Shown: positions 1-5,700 of the stretch, in pieces
Position numbering within the stretch: position 1 is the first letter of the stretch
Layout: each line of letters begins with the position of its first letter
Assembly: GCA_003538975.1 (NCBI GenBank)
Contig: DPQQ01000010.1
Span: 293,411 to 300,015, forward strand
Source: Clostridiales bacterium
GTDB taxonomy: Bacteria > Bacillota > Clostridia > Christensenellales > Borkfalkiaceae
Length of the DNA: 6,605 nt
Direction: 5' to 3'
The notes under the pieces: generated by a model
What the model was told of the DNA's origin: nothing
The model's input: the letters and a program-made list of their open reading frames with translations, nothing else
Databases searched by the model: none
Made by a program: the position numbers and the translations under genes

Positions 1-725
1 TTGCAGAGAATCATTCCGCCGCGCGGTCCGCGTAAAGTTTTATGAGTAGTAGTCGTAACAACGTCTGCATAAGGCACGGGAGACGGGTGAAGTCCCGCCG
101 CGACAAGCCCCGCTATATGAGCCATATCGACCATTAAAATCGCGTCGACTTCGTCCGCTATTTCTCTGAACCGCTTGAAATCTATCGTTCTCGAATACGC
201 CGAGCCGCCTGCTATTATAAGTTTCGGCTTACATTCTTTTGCTATGCGTTCTGTTTCGTCGTAATCTATCGTTTCTGTTTCTCTCGAAACGCCGTAAGGT
301 ACTACGTTAAAGTATTTGCCCGAAATATTTACGGGCGATCCGTGCGAAAGGTGTCCGCCCTCCGAAAGGTTCATGCCCATAACCGTGTCGCCGGGATTAA
401 GAAAGGCAAAAAATACGGCTAAATTCGCGCTCGCTCCGCAGTGCGGCTGAACGTTGGCGTGTTCCGCTCCGAAAAGTTTTTTTGCGCGGTCTCTTGCGAG
501 ATTTTCGATTTCGTCCACGAATTCGCAACCGCCGTAATAACGCTTGCCGGGGTAGCCTTCGGCGTATTTGTTTGTCGAAATCCCGCCCGCCGCAAGCAAA
601 ACGGCTTTGCTTACGATATTTTCGGACGCGATAAGTTCGATAGTGGTTCTCTGGCGGTTAAGTTCTCTTTCCGCGGCGGCTGCGACATCCGGATCGTAAT
701 TTTTAAGTTCTTCGAAAAAGTTCAT
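1..725 (-). CDS. glyA: Serine hydroxymethyltransferase, N-terminal part (runs off the window)
   Basis: Cytosolic PLP enzyme that converts serine plus tetrahydrofolate to glycine plus 5,10-methylene-THF, the main one-carbon source of the cell. Translating the complement from ATG at 725 gives 241 residues, against about 410-415 for the full family; the C-terminal part lies left of the window. Visible family motifs are IELIASEN (29-36), TNKYAEGYPGKRYYGG (51-66), MNLSEGGHLSHGSPVN (118-133), VDMAHIAG (199-206) and the PLP-lysine block TTTTHKTLRGPRGG (224-237). The Schiff-base lysine is K229, with D200 and H203 as expected cofactor contacts. The start is fixed by GGGAGGA about 8 bases upstream of the ATG. 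One oddity is QPHCGASAN (93-101), with Cys where the family usually has Ser. Identification is very secure. A probable terminator separates it from the upstream PPTase gene, so it may have its own promoter, but I see no convincing one. Confidence 0.97.
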   Translation of the reverse strand, partial: MNFFEELKNYDPDVAAAAERELNRQRTTIELIASENIVSKAVLLAAGGISTNKYAEGYPGKRYYGGCEFVDEIENLARDRAKKLFGAEHANVQPHCGASANLAVFFAFLNPGDTVMGMNLSEGGHLSHGSPVNISGKYFNVVPYGVSRETETIDYDETERIAKECKPKLIIAGGSAYSRTIDFKRFREIADEVDAILMVDMAHIAGLVAAGLHPSPVPYADVVTTTTHKTLRGPRGGMILC

Positions 726-757
726 GTATAAGTCCTCCCGTAAAGTTATCTTTCTTA

Positions 758-790
758 AAATAACGCTCCGCGACGGGCGAAGCGTTATTT
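758..790 (-). terminator. Probable intrinsic terminator after the PPTase gene
   Basis: Perfect 10-bp inverted repeat AAATAACGCT / AGCGTTATTT (758-767 and 781-790) with a 13-base GC-rich loop. It lies between the stop of the PPTase gene and the glyA ribosome binding site. On the minus strand the right arm runs into TTATTTTAAG, a modest U-rich tail. It could attenuate rather than fully stop transcription into glyA. Confidence 0.5.
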
Positions 791-812
791 CGTTTTATTT
801 TATATCCGATTT

Positions 813-1313
813 TTAATCGTTTTCTTCTTCCGATTCGGTTTCCACGAAAGTTTCTTCGGTAACGACCGACAAAACGTAGTCGCCTTTAACAAAGGTAAAA
901 ACGTTTGCATCGAGCGTCTCGCCGAGAACGAGCGGGGAAGACGAAAGGTCTACGTCTTTTAAGTCAACCGCTTTTTTATCTGCCATGTATTTGATAACGG
1001 CTTCCGCTTTTGTATATAAAGCGGCGTATTCTTTTGCGGACGACGCGGCGACGCCGAAGATCGTTACCGGTTTAAAAACCGTTTTTATTTCTTCCGCGTC
1101 GATGCCGACGGGGGAGCCCGATACTGCGGTTATGAGATATTCGCCGACGTGCGTGAACGAAAATTCGGGACCGTTTTCGATATAATACTTTCCGAAGTCG
1201 TTCTTTTTTATATCGTTTATTTCGTAATTTTTGCCGTAGTTACGTGCAAGTATTTCCAGAAGATATTCTTTTTTAAGCGATTTATCGCCTTTTTGTATAA
1301 ATAATTTTACCAT
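813..1313 (-). CDS. Small divergent Sfp-type 4'-phosphopantetheinyl transferase
   Basis: Predicted 166-aa cytosolic enzyme. The family transfers phosphopantetheine from CoA to a serine of acyl or peptidyl carrier proteins. The signature is GKYYIENGPEFSFTHVGEY (41-59) followed by AVSGSPVGIDAEEI (63-76), matching the family pattern GKP...FNxSHSG...VGIDxE. H55, D72 and E74 sit where the CoA-binding His and Mg ligands lie in Sfp. The third motif, normally WTxKEAxxK, reads YTKAEAVIK (100-108): E104 and K108 are kept, but the first Lys is Ala. The protein is shorter than Sfp (about 220 aa) and ends in an acidic tail (ETESEEEND). The start is supported by AAAGGA about 7 bases upstream and a good promoter beyond. 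No carrier-protein, polyketide or NRPS gene is nearby, so the target is unknown; the housekeeping ACP is a plausible guess. An inactive paralogue cannot be excluded. Confidence 0.8.
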   Translation of the reverse strand: MVKLFIQKGDKSLKKEYLLEILARNYGKNYEINDIKKNDFGKYYIENGPEFSFTHVGEYLITAVSGSPVGIDAEEIKTVFKPVTIFGVAASSAKEYAALYTKAEAVIKYMADKKAVDLKDVDLSSSPLVLGETLDANVFTFVKGDYVLSVVTEETFVETESEEEND

Positions 1314-1357
1314 ATCGTAAGTCCTTTGTTTTTTATAAGCGGTTACCGCCCGTATTT

Positions 1358-1385
1358 ATTTTAGCACATAAAAAAATAAAGTCAA
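1358..1385 (-). promoter_or_regulatory. Sigma-A-type promoter for the PPTase gene
   Basis: On the minus strand, TTGACT (1380-1385) is followed by a 16-base T-rich spacer and TAAAAT (1358-1363). A TG dinucleotide one base upstream of the -10 makes it an extended -10. It lies about 45 bases upstream of the PPTase ATG, giving a leader of roughly 40 bases. Called by eye only. Confidence 0.65.
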
Positions 1386-1418
1386 TCCCGTCGTGAAAAA
1401 TCCCTTTGTCTTTTTAGT

Positions 1419-1503
1419 TTTTTACAGGATGAAAGTTTTTTTCGGTCTGATACAATATTATTTAAATACCGGTAAAATTACAAATTCGACCTTCCTGTAA
1501 AAA
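1419..1503. repeat. Widely spaced 11-bp inverted repeat in the divergent intergenic region
   Basis: TTTTTACAGGA (1419-1429) and TCCTGTAAAAA (1493-1503) are perfect reverse complements separated by 63 bases. The arms are centred 74 bases apart, close to seven helical turns. This could be a pair of inverted binding sites for a regulator, or the ends of a tiny relic element. No target-site duplication is evident. Between the arms lies a short palindrome, TACCGGTA (1467-1474). Confidence 0.4.
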
Positions 1504-1511
1504 TGATAGGC

Positions 1512-1550
1512 GAAAAAGAAAAAATATTTCGTTTTTGTCTTTTCTTTTTC
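1512..1550. repeat. Homopurine/homopyrimidine 11-bp inverted repeat upstream of the alpha-galactosidase gene
   Basis: GAAAAAGAAAA (1512-1522) and TTTTCTTTTTC (1540-1550) are perfect reverse complements with 17 bases between. The right arm lies where the -35 region of the candidate promoter (-10 at 1563-1568) would fall. It could form a hairpin, act as a regulator site, or simply be low-complexity AT-rich promoter DNA. Confidence 0.4.
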
Positions 1551-1568
1551 TTAAAAATAATGTATACT
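1540..1568 (+). promoter_or_regulatory. Candidate promoter for the alpha-galactosidase gene
   Basis: TATACT (1563-1568) is a good -10 hexamer. The -35 position 17 bases upstream reads TTTTCT (1540-1545), a poor match to TTGACA, which would fit a promoter that needs an activator. The predicted start near 1575 leaves a leader of about 70 bases. Confidence 0.4.
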
Positions 1569-1577
1569 AATCGTAAA

Positions 1578-1595
1578 GAGCAAAGCTATTTGCTC
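1578..1595. promoter_or_regulatory. 18-bp palindrome, candidate operator at the alpha-galactosidase transcript start
   Basis: GAGCAAA (1578-1584), GCTA, TTTGCTC (1589-1595): perfect 7-bp arms around a 4-base centre, beginning about 10 bases after the -10 hexamer. Position and symmetry fit an operator for a dimeric sugar-responsive repressor. It could instead be a 5'-UTR hairpin with a tetraloop. No regulator gene is encoded in the window to match it. Confidence 0.45.
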
Positions 1596-1644
1596 CCGAA
1601 TATAAAACGAATAAACGAGTTTACTGATAAGCGAAGGAGACGTT

Positions 1645-3822
1645 ATGATAAAACTTACCGAAAAATATATTAAAATCGATACCGCGAAGAACACGCTTTT
1701 GCTTGAAAAGTACGGCGATCGCGTTCTTCAGCTTTACTACGGTAAAAAATTGCACGACAGCGATAACTACGGCTTTTTCGCCGTGGAAGAAAGAGACAAA
1801 TGGTTCGGATCTAACGACGACCACACCAATATACCCACGGTATTTTCGTCTAACGGCGAATGCGCCAATAAAGAAGCATACGTTATTTTAAGCAAGGAAG
1901 ACGGCGCGTTTATTTCGCGTTTCGAATTCAAAGGTGCAGAGATCGTAGATGGATTTACTTCGCCGCTTCCCACTGCGAGAAACAAGGGCGAAACGGTAAG
2001 ACTTTGCTTTACCGATCTCGTAACCGGAGCCGTTGTTTATCAGTATTACACCGTATTTGAGGACAGCGCATGTATAGCTGTACATTCCGAAGTCGTAAAT
2101 AATTCCGAAAAAACGTTATTCGTAAAACGTCTTATGTCCTGTCAGTTGGATTTCGTAACCGAAAAGGCTTCCGTCACCACTTATGACGGAACGTGGGATC
2201 TCGAAAGACTCCGCCACGATACCGATCTAACAGCCGGCAGATTTGAAATCGACAGCAAACTCGGCATTTCTTCCGCCGTCCATAATCCGTTTTTTATGGT
2301 AAAGGTCGATAATACCGTTATGGGCTTTAATCTCGTATGGTCGGGCAACCATAAAGAAACCGTTGAAATTTCTCCTTACGAAAGAATGAGAATTTTGACC
2401 GGTCTCAACGACTACGGTTTTAACTATAAACTTAACGCCGGCGAAACTTTCGTATCGCCCGAAGCGGTATTCGTCGCGGCTGATACCGAAGGCGAAGTTT
2501 CGAGAGAAATGCACAAATTTTCCCTTAAACACATAGTAAACCCGAACTTTGCGTATAAACCGAGACCTGTTCTTATAAACAACTGGGAAGCCACGTATTT
2601 CGACTTTACGGGGGACAAGATTTACGAAATCGCTAAAAAAGCCAAAGAATGCGGAATTGAAATGATGGTTCTGGACGACGGCTGGTTCGGCGCGAGAAAC
2701 AACGACAGAGCGGGACTCGGCGATTGGTACGACAACGTCGAAAAGACCGGCGGTCTTAAAAATCTTTCGTACAAAATCCATGCGCTCGGTCTGAAGTTCG
2801 GTCTTTGGGTAGAACCCGAAATGATTCAGGTTGACTCCGACTTATACCGCGCTCATCCCGAATACGCCATGCAGATCCCGGGACTTACGCCCATCGAACG
2901 CCGTCATCAGCTCTGCGTCGATATGTGCAATCCGGAGTTAAGACGGTACCTTACCGATACTCTTATCAAACTTTTCAAAGATCTCGGAGTAGACTACGTA
3001 AAGTGGGATCATAACAGGGCGATGAGCGACGTTTACTCTTCTCACGAAGATTATCAGGGAAATTACTTTTACGACTATTACGTAAATCAGTATAAAATGC
3101 TTAAGGACATAACCGAAGCCGTTCCCGACGTTCTTTTCGAATCGTGCGCTTCCGGCGGAAGCCGATACGATCTCGGTATGCAGTATTTTATGCCGCAGAA
3201 CTGGTGTTCGGATAATACCAACGCTTTCGCAAGACTCTTTATTCAGGAAGGTACTCTTGCCGGTTATCCCGTATCGAGTCTCGGCGCGCACGTTCCCAAT
3301 CATTGGGAAAGACCGGGCGTTTCGTGGGAATCGAGATTCAACGTTTCTGCTATGGGAGCTTTCGGTTACGAATGCGATATAACGAGCGTCGACAGAAAGA
3401 CCATCTCGGTAATCAAAAAGCAGGTAGCTTACTTTAAAAAGCACAGAAACGTTTTCCAGTACGGCGAATATTACAGACTCGGCGAAAGTCTTTGTAAGTC
3501 CGATCTCGGCGGCTGGTCTTTCGTTTCCGAAGATAAAAAGGAAGCGATTGCGGTAATTATAGATAAAAAGGTAAACAACTTCTGGTTCAAGAGACCGAGA
3601 TTTACCTTCGCGGGACTCAACCCGGATTATCTTTACAAAGTAGAAATGCGTCCGCAGTCTAACCTTCCGGAAAGCAAAGTATTCTCGTTTACCGCATACG
3701 GCGACGCGCTTATGAACGGCAAACTCGACTTCGACAACCTTTACTGGCACGAGACCGACGGTTACGATATGGGATCGGTATTCGCTTCGAGAATGTTCTA
3801 TATCAAAAAAATAGGAAGATAA
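1645..3822 (+). CDS. Alpha-galactosidase, glycoside hydrolase family 36
   Basis: Retaining alpha-galactosidase, 725 aa, about the usual length of bacterial GH36 enzymes (roughly 720-740). It releases terminal alpha-galactose from melibiose, raffinose-family oligosaccharides or galactomannan fragments. The N-terminal beta-supersandwich spans about residues 1-305. The (beta/alpha)8 barrel follows, with NNWEATYFDF (312-321), MVLDDGWFGAR (341-351) and LWVEPEM (387-393). The nucleophile motif YVKWDHNR (451-458) gives D455, ESCASGGSRYD (499-509) is the conserved Cys/Gly loop, and QNWCSDNTNA (518-527) gives acid/base D523. A small C-terminal beta-domain ends the protein. No signal peptide or membrane segment is seen, so it is intracellular and needs imported sugar. 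The start is supported by AAGGAG about 5 bases upstream of the ATG. The upstream region has a candidate operator, suggesting sugar control. Family assignment is very secure; the exact substrate is not determinable here. Related genes are named aga, rafA or galA. Confidence 0.96.
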   Translation: MIKLTEKYIKIDTAKNTLLLEKYGDRVLQLYYGKKLHDSDNYGFFAVEERDKWFGSNDDHTNIPTVFSSNGECANKEAYVILSKEDGAFISRFEFKGAEIVDGFTSPLPTARNKGETVRLCFTDLVTGAVVYQYYTVFEDSACIAVHSEVVNNSEKTLFVKRLMSCQLDFVTEKASVTTYDGTWDLERLRHDTDLTAGRFEIDSKLGISSAVHNPFFMVKVDNTVMGFNLVWSGNHKETVEISPYERMRILTGLNDYGFNYKLNAGETFVSPEAVFVAADTEGEVSREMHKFSLKHIVNPNFAYKPRPVLINNWEATYFDFTGDKIYEIAKKAKECGIEMMVLDDGWFGARNNDRAGLGDWYDNVEKTGGLKNLSYKIHALGLKFGLWVEPEMIQVDSDLYRAHPEYAMQIPGLTPIERRHQLCVDMCNPELRRYLTDTLIKLFKDLGVDYVKWDHNRAMSDVYSSHEDYQGNYFYDYYVNQYKMLKDITEAVPDVLFESCASGGSRYDLGMQYFMPQNWCSDNTNAFARLFIQEGTLAGYPVSSLGAHVPNHWERPGVSWESRFNVSAMGAFGYECDITSVDRKTISVIKKQVAYFKKHRNVFQYGEYYRLGESLCKSDLGGWSFVSEDKKEAIAVIIDKKVNNFWFKRPRFTFAGLNPDYLYKVEMRPQSNLPESKVFSFTAYGDALMNGKLDFDNLYWHETDGYDMGSVFASRMFYIKKIGR

Positions 3823-3824
3823 AA

Positions 3825-3861
3825 GGAAAAACAAAAATTTTTCCGGCATAAAAGCCGTTTT
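3825..3861 (+). terminator. Weak hairpins after the alpha-galactosidase gene, possible terminator
   Basis: Two short overlapping structures follow the stop: GGAAAAA/TTTTTCC (3825-3831, 3838-3844), and CGGC/GCCG (3844-3847, 3854-3857) followed by TTTTAT. The second has the layout of an intrinsic terminator but only a 4-bp stem, so read-through into spoIIID is likely. Low-confidence call. Confidence 0.25.
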
Positions 3862-3864
3862 ATA

Positions 3865-3892
3865 CATTATTCGACAAAATCTTTCATAAACT
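3865..3892 (+). promoter_or_regulatory. Candidate sigma-E promoter for spoIIID
   Basis: CATAAACT (3885-3892) fits the mother-cell sigma-E -10 consensus CATACAMT at all but one position. CATTATT (3865-3871) lies 13 bases upstream and matches 5 of 7 positions of the -35 consensus KMATATT. Transcription would start near 3899, just before the ribosome binding site. In Bacillus subtilis spoIIID is known to be transcribed by sigma-E, so the assignment agrees with the gene. AT-rich DNA makes chance matches possible. Confidence 0.45.
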
Positions 3893-3914
3893 GAACTGTC
3901 AAGGAGGACGGTTT

Positions 3915-4190
3915 ATGAAAGAAGAAGCGTTACTTCGCATTATAAAAGAAGCTGAATATATAGTAAAAACCGGCGATACGGTACGCGGCGCGGCAGAAGT
4001 TTTCGGCGTAGGAAAGTCCACCGTGCATAAAGACGTAACGAAGCGTCTTAAAAAGATAGATTCCGCTCTTTATAAAGAGGTTAAAGCCGTACTTAAAGTC
4101 AACCTTTCGGAAAGACACATAAGAGGCGGAAACGCCACGAGACTCAAATATCTCTTGTCGAAAAAGAACCCCGCCGGAAGAACAAAATAA
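3915..4190 (+). CDS. spoIIID: Sporulation transcriptional regulator SpoIIID
   Basis: Small DNA-binding protein, 91 aa (Bacillus subtilis SpoIIID is 93 aa), that in the mother cell activates and represses sigma-E and sigma-K genes during engulfment and later stages. The helix-turn-helix is TVRGAAEVFGVGKSTVHKD (22-40), continuing to KRL (43-45). The family C-terminal basic segment is ERHIRGGNATRLKY (66-79), which in B. subtilis helps bind DNA. The start is certain: a perfect AAGGAGG lies 7 bases upstream of the ATG. A sigma-E-like promoter is just before it. It marks the organism as a spore former or recent descendant. The next gene begins in the same frame after only a stop codon, 15 codons and a hairpin, so the two may be co-transcribed. 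Confidence 0.96.
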   Translation: MKEEALLRIIKEAEYIVKTGDTVRGAAEVFGVGKSTVHKDVTKRLKKIDSALYKEVKAVLKVNLSERHIRGGNATRLKYLLSKKNPAGRTK

Positions 4191-4200
4191 AAAACGATAA

Positions 4201-4223
4201 AACCGCCGCTTTTCGCGGCGGTT
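4201..4223. terminator. Perfect GC-rich hairpin between spoIIID and the GH78-like gene
   Basis: AACCGCCGC (4201-4209), loop TTTTC, GCGGCGGTT (4215-4223): a perfect 9-bp stem. On the plus strand the following bases (ACGGTATATT) lack a U-run, so it is a poor terminator for spoIIID. On the minus strand the stem is followed by TTTATCGTTTTTTATTTT, which looks like a real terminator, yet no minus-strand gene needs one. It ends 12 bases before the ATG of the next gene and takes up the place where a ribosome binding site would be expected. Confidence 0.5.
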
Positions 4224-4224
4224 A

Positions 4225-4239
4225 CGGTATATTATATGA
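4225..4239 (+). repeat. 15-base repeat CGGTATATTATATGA, copy 1
   Basis: Identical to 5738-5752. This copy starts one base after the 9-bp hairpin and contains the ATG of the GH78-like gene. Its function is unknown. It is AT-rich, so chance recurrence is possible. Confidence 0.5.
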
Positions 4240-5624
4240 AATACGTTCTGCCTGAAAAATTAATAAGCGTAAGCGGCTCTCTTAACGCGAAAACGCTCCT
4301 TAAAAAGAAAGAAGATCAGAATCTTCTTACCGAAAGCGATCTTGCGGTTTTTGAAGCCGGCGGTCATATTGTTCTTGATTTCGGCAAAGAATACGCCGGC
4401 GGAATAAGAATACTCACGCACTTCAAAGCGGGCAGAGTCCGCATAAGATTCGGCGAAAGTCTTACCGAAGCAAATTCCGATATAGGAGTTTCGGGATCTA
4501 CCAATGACCACGCGATAAGAGATTTCGAAACGCCGCTTGCGTTTTTATCCGACGCTACGTTAGGCAATACCGGTTTCAGATTCGTGAGGATAGATTTTTA
4601 CGAAGAGACGGAAGTTAAGTCGATTTACGCCGCCACGGTATCGTATAACGGTAAACCTATTTACGAGTATAAGGGCGATAAGGATATCGAAAGAATATTT
4701 TTAACGGCGAAACGCACGGTGGATCTATGCGCTTCGGGCAGGTATGTGTGGGACGGAATAAAAAGGGACAGACTCGTATGGTTCGGTGATCTTCACCCCG
4801 AAACGATAGCTCTCTCGTCCGTTTACGGCAAGTGCCAAAACGTCGAAAATTCTTTGAATCTCGCACGCAAAACGACTCCGATCGGCGAGTGGATGAATAC
4901 CTTCCCGTCGTATTCGATGTGGTGGATAACCACCGTTTACGATTACATGAGATTGTCGGGAAGAACGGAATTCGCGAAAAAGCAACTCCCTTATATGAAG
5001 AGACTTATAACCGAGTTCGATAAAAACGTGTCGGACGGCGGCGAAATGCTTTTTAACTCGTACTTTACCGACTGGCAGACTCACGATACCCCGCAGGAAA
5101 AGGAAGGAGTACGGGCGATTTTTATAATCGCTGTGAATTCCGCAAAAAAATTGTTTGGTTTTTTCGGTGAAGATACGAAGATTGCCGATAAAGTTCTCGG
5201 TAAATTATTTAAAAAAGAGATAAATACGGGCGATAAAAAGCAGATAATCGCCTTAAAATATTTAGCGACTGGCAAACTTACCGAATCCGACCGCAAAACG
5301 CTTTTAACAGGCGGGGCGAAAGGTATTTCGACATTTATGAGCTATTATATACTTACGGCGATAGCTTCTTTCGACAAAACCGCCGCGGTCAATATAATGA
5401 AGGAATATTACGGCGCGATGATAAATAAAGGAGCGACGACTTTCTGGGAAGACTTCGATATCGACTGGGTAAAAAATTCATGCCGTATAGACGAAACGCC
5501 GACGGACGGCGAAAAGGATTTACATGCGGACTTCGGGGCGTATTGCTATAAGGGGTTAAGACACAGTCTCTGCCACGGCTGGTCTGCTGGCGTAATAGCG
5601 TTTATAAAAGAAAATTTAAGTTAA
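4236..5624 (+). CDS. Compact GH78-like (alpha-L-rhamnosidase family) six-hairpin glycosidase
   Basis: Predicted 462-aa cytosolic protein with no signal peptide. An N-terminal beta-sandwich (about 1-145; VLDFGKEYAGGIRI, VRIRFGESL, GFRFVRIDF) precedes an (alpha/alpha)6 barrel (about 146-462). The barrel has the GH78 block YVWDGIKRDRLVWFGDLHPE (170-189), GATTFWEDF (399-407) and LCHGWSAG (445-452). D173, D185 and E405 match conserved acidic positions of GH78, but the position of the usual general-acid Glu (RER) is Asp (D178 in RDR). Typical GH78 enzymes have 900 or more residues with extra beta-domains, so this is a minimal version. Rhamnosidase activity is plausible but unproven; another substrate or loss of activity is possible. 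No Shine-Dalgarno sequence precedes the ATG, and no other in-frame start codon lies between it and the spoIIID stop at 4188-4190. A strong terminator follows. Confidence 0.75.
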   Translation: MKYVLPEKLISVSGSLNAKTLLKKKEDQNLLTESDLAVFEAGGHIVLDFGKEYAGGIRILTHFKAGRVRIRFGESLTEANSDIGVSGSTNDHAIRDFETPLAFLSDATLGNTGFRFVRIDFYEETEVKSIYAATVSYNGKPIYEYKGDKDIERIFLTAKRTVDLCASGRYVWDGIKRDRLVWFGDLHPETIALSSVYGKCQNVENSLNLARKTTPIGEWMNTFPSYSMWWITTVYDYMRLSGRTEFAKKQLPYMKRLITEFDKNVSDGGEMLFNSYFTDWQTHDTPQEKEGVRAIFIIAVNSAKKLFGFFGEDTKIADKVLGKLFKKEINTGDKKQIIALKYLATGKLTESDRKTLLTGGAKGISTFMSYYILTAIASFDKTAAVNIMKEYYGAMINKGATTFWEDFDIDWVKNSCRIDETPTDGEKDLHADFGAYCYKGLRHSLCHGWSAGVIAFIKENLS

Positions 5625-5629
5625 AAATA

Positions 5630-5665
5630 AAAACGGGGGCGTCGCTTTTCGCGGCGTCCCGTTTT
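5630..5665 (+). terminator. Strong intrinsic terminator after the GH78-like gene
   Basis: AAAACGGG (5630-5637) pairs with CCCGTTTT (5658-5665). Inside, GCGTCGC (5639-5645) pairs with GCGGCGT (5651-5657) with two wobble pairs, around a TTTTC loop, and one G is bulged. The TTTTAT tail completes a standard rho-independent terminator. It begins 5 bases after the stop codon. Confidence 0.85.
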
Positions 5666-5700
5666 ATAGGAGAAGAAACAAATGAAAATTTAAGGAGATT

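Noticed and set aside
441..731. Open frame of 96 codons on the plus strand
   Set aside because: It is antisense to the unmistakable glyA coding sequence, has no ribosome binding site of note and no recognisable domain.
726..812. Glycine or THF riboswitch controlling glyA
   Set aside because: The gap is only 87 bases, mostly the terminator-like hairpin, too short and without the conserved cores.
1419..1503. Miniature transposable element bounded by 11-bp inverted repeats
   Set aside because: No flanking target duplication and no second copy in the window; paired regulator sites are just as likely, so it is listed only as a repeat.
2227..2781. Open frame of 184 codons on the minus strand
   Set aside because: Also a shadow of the alpha-galactosidase gene, with no start signal or domain.
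2938..3867. Open frame of 309 codons on the minus strand
   Set aside because: It lies opposite the conserved catalytic part of the alpha-galactosidase. Its composition (rich in F, V, R, S) is what codon bias of the true gene would produce in antisense.
4725..5084. Open frame of 119 codons on the minus strand
   Set aside because: Antisense to the GH78-like gene, and overlaps its catalytic motif block in the true frame.
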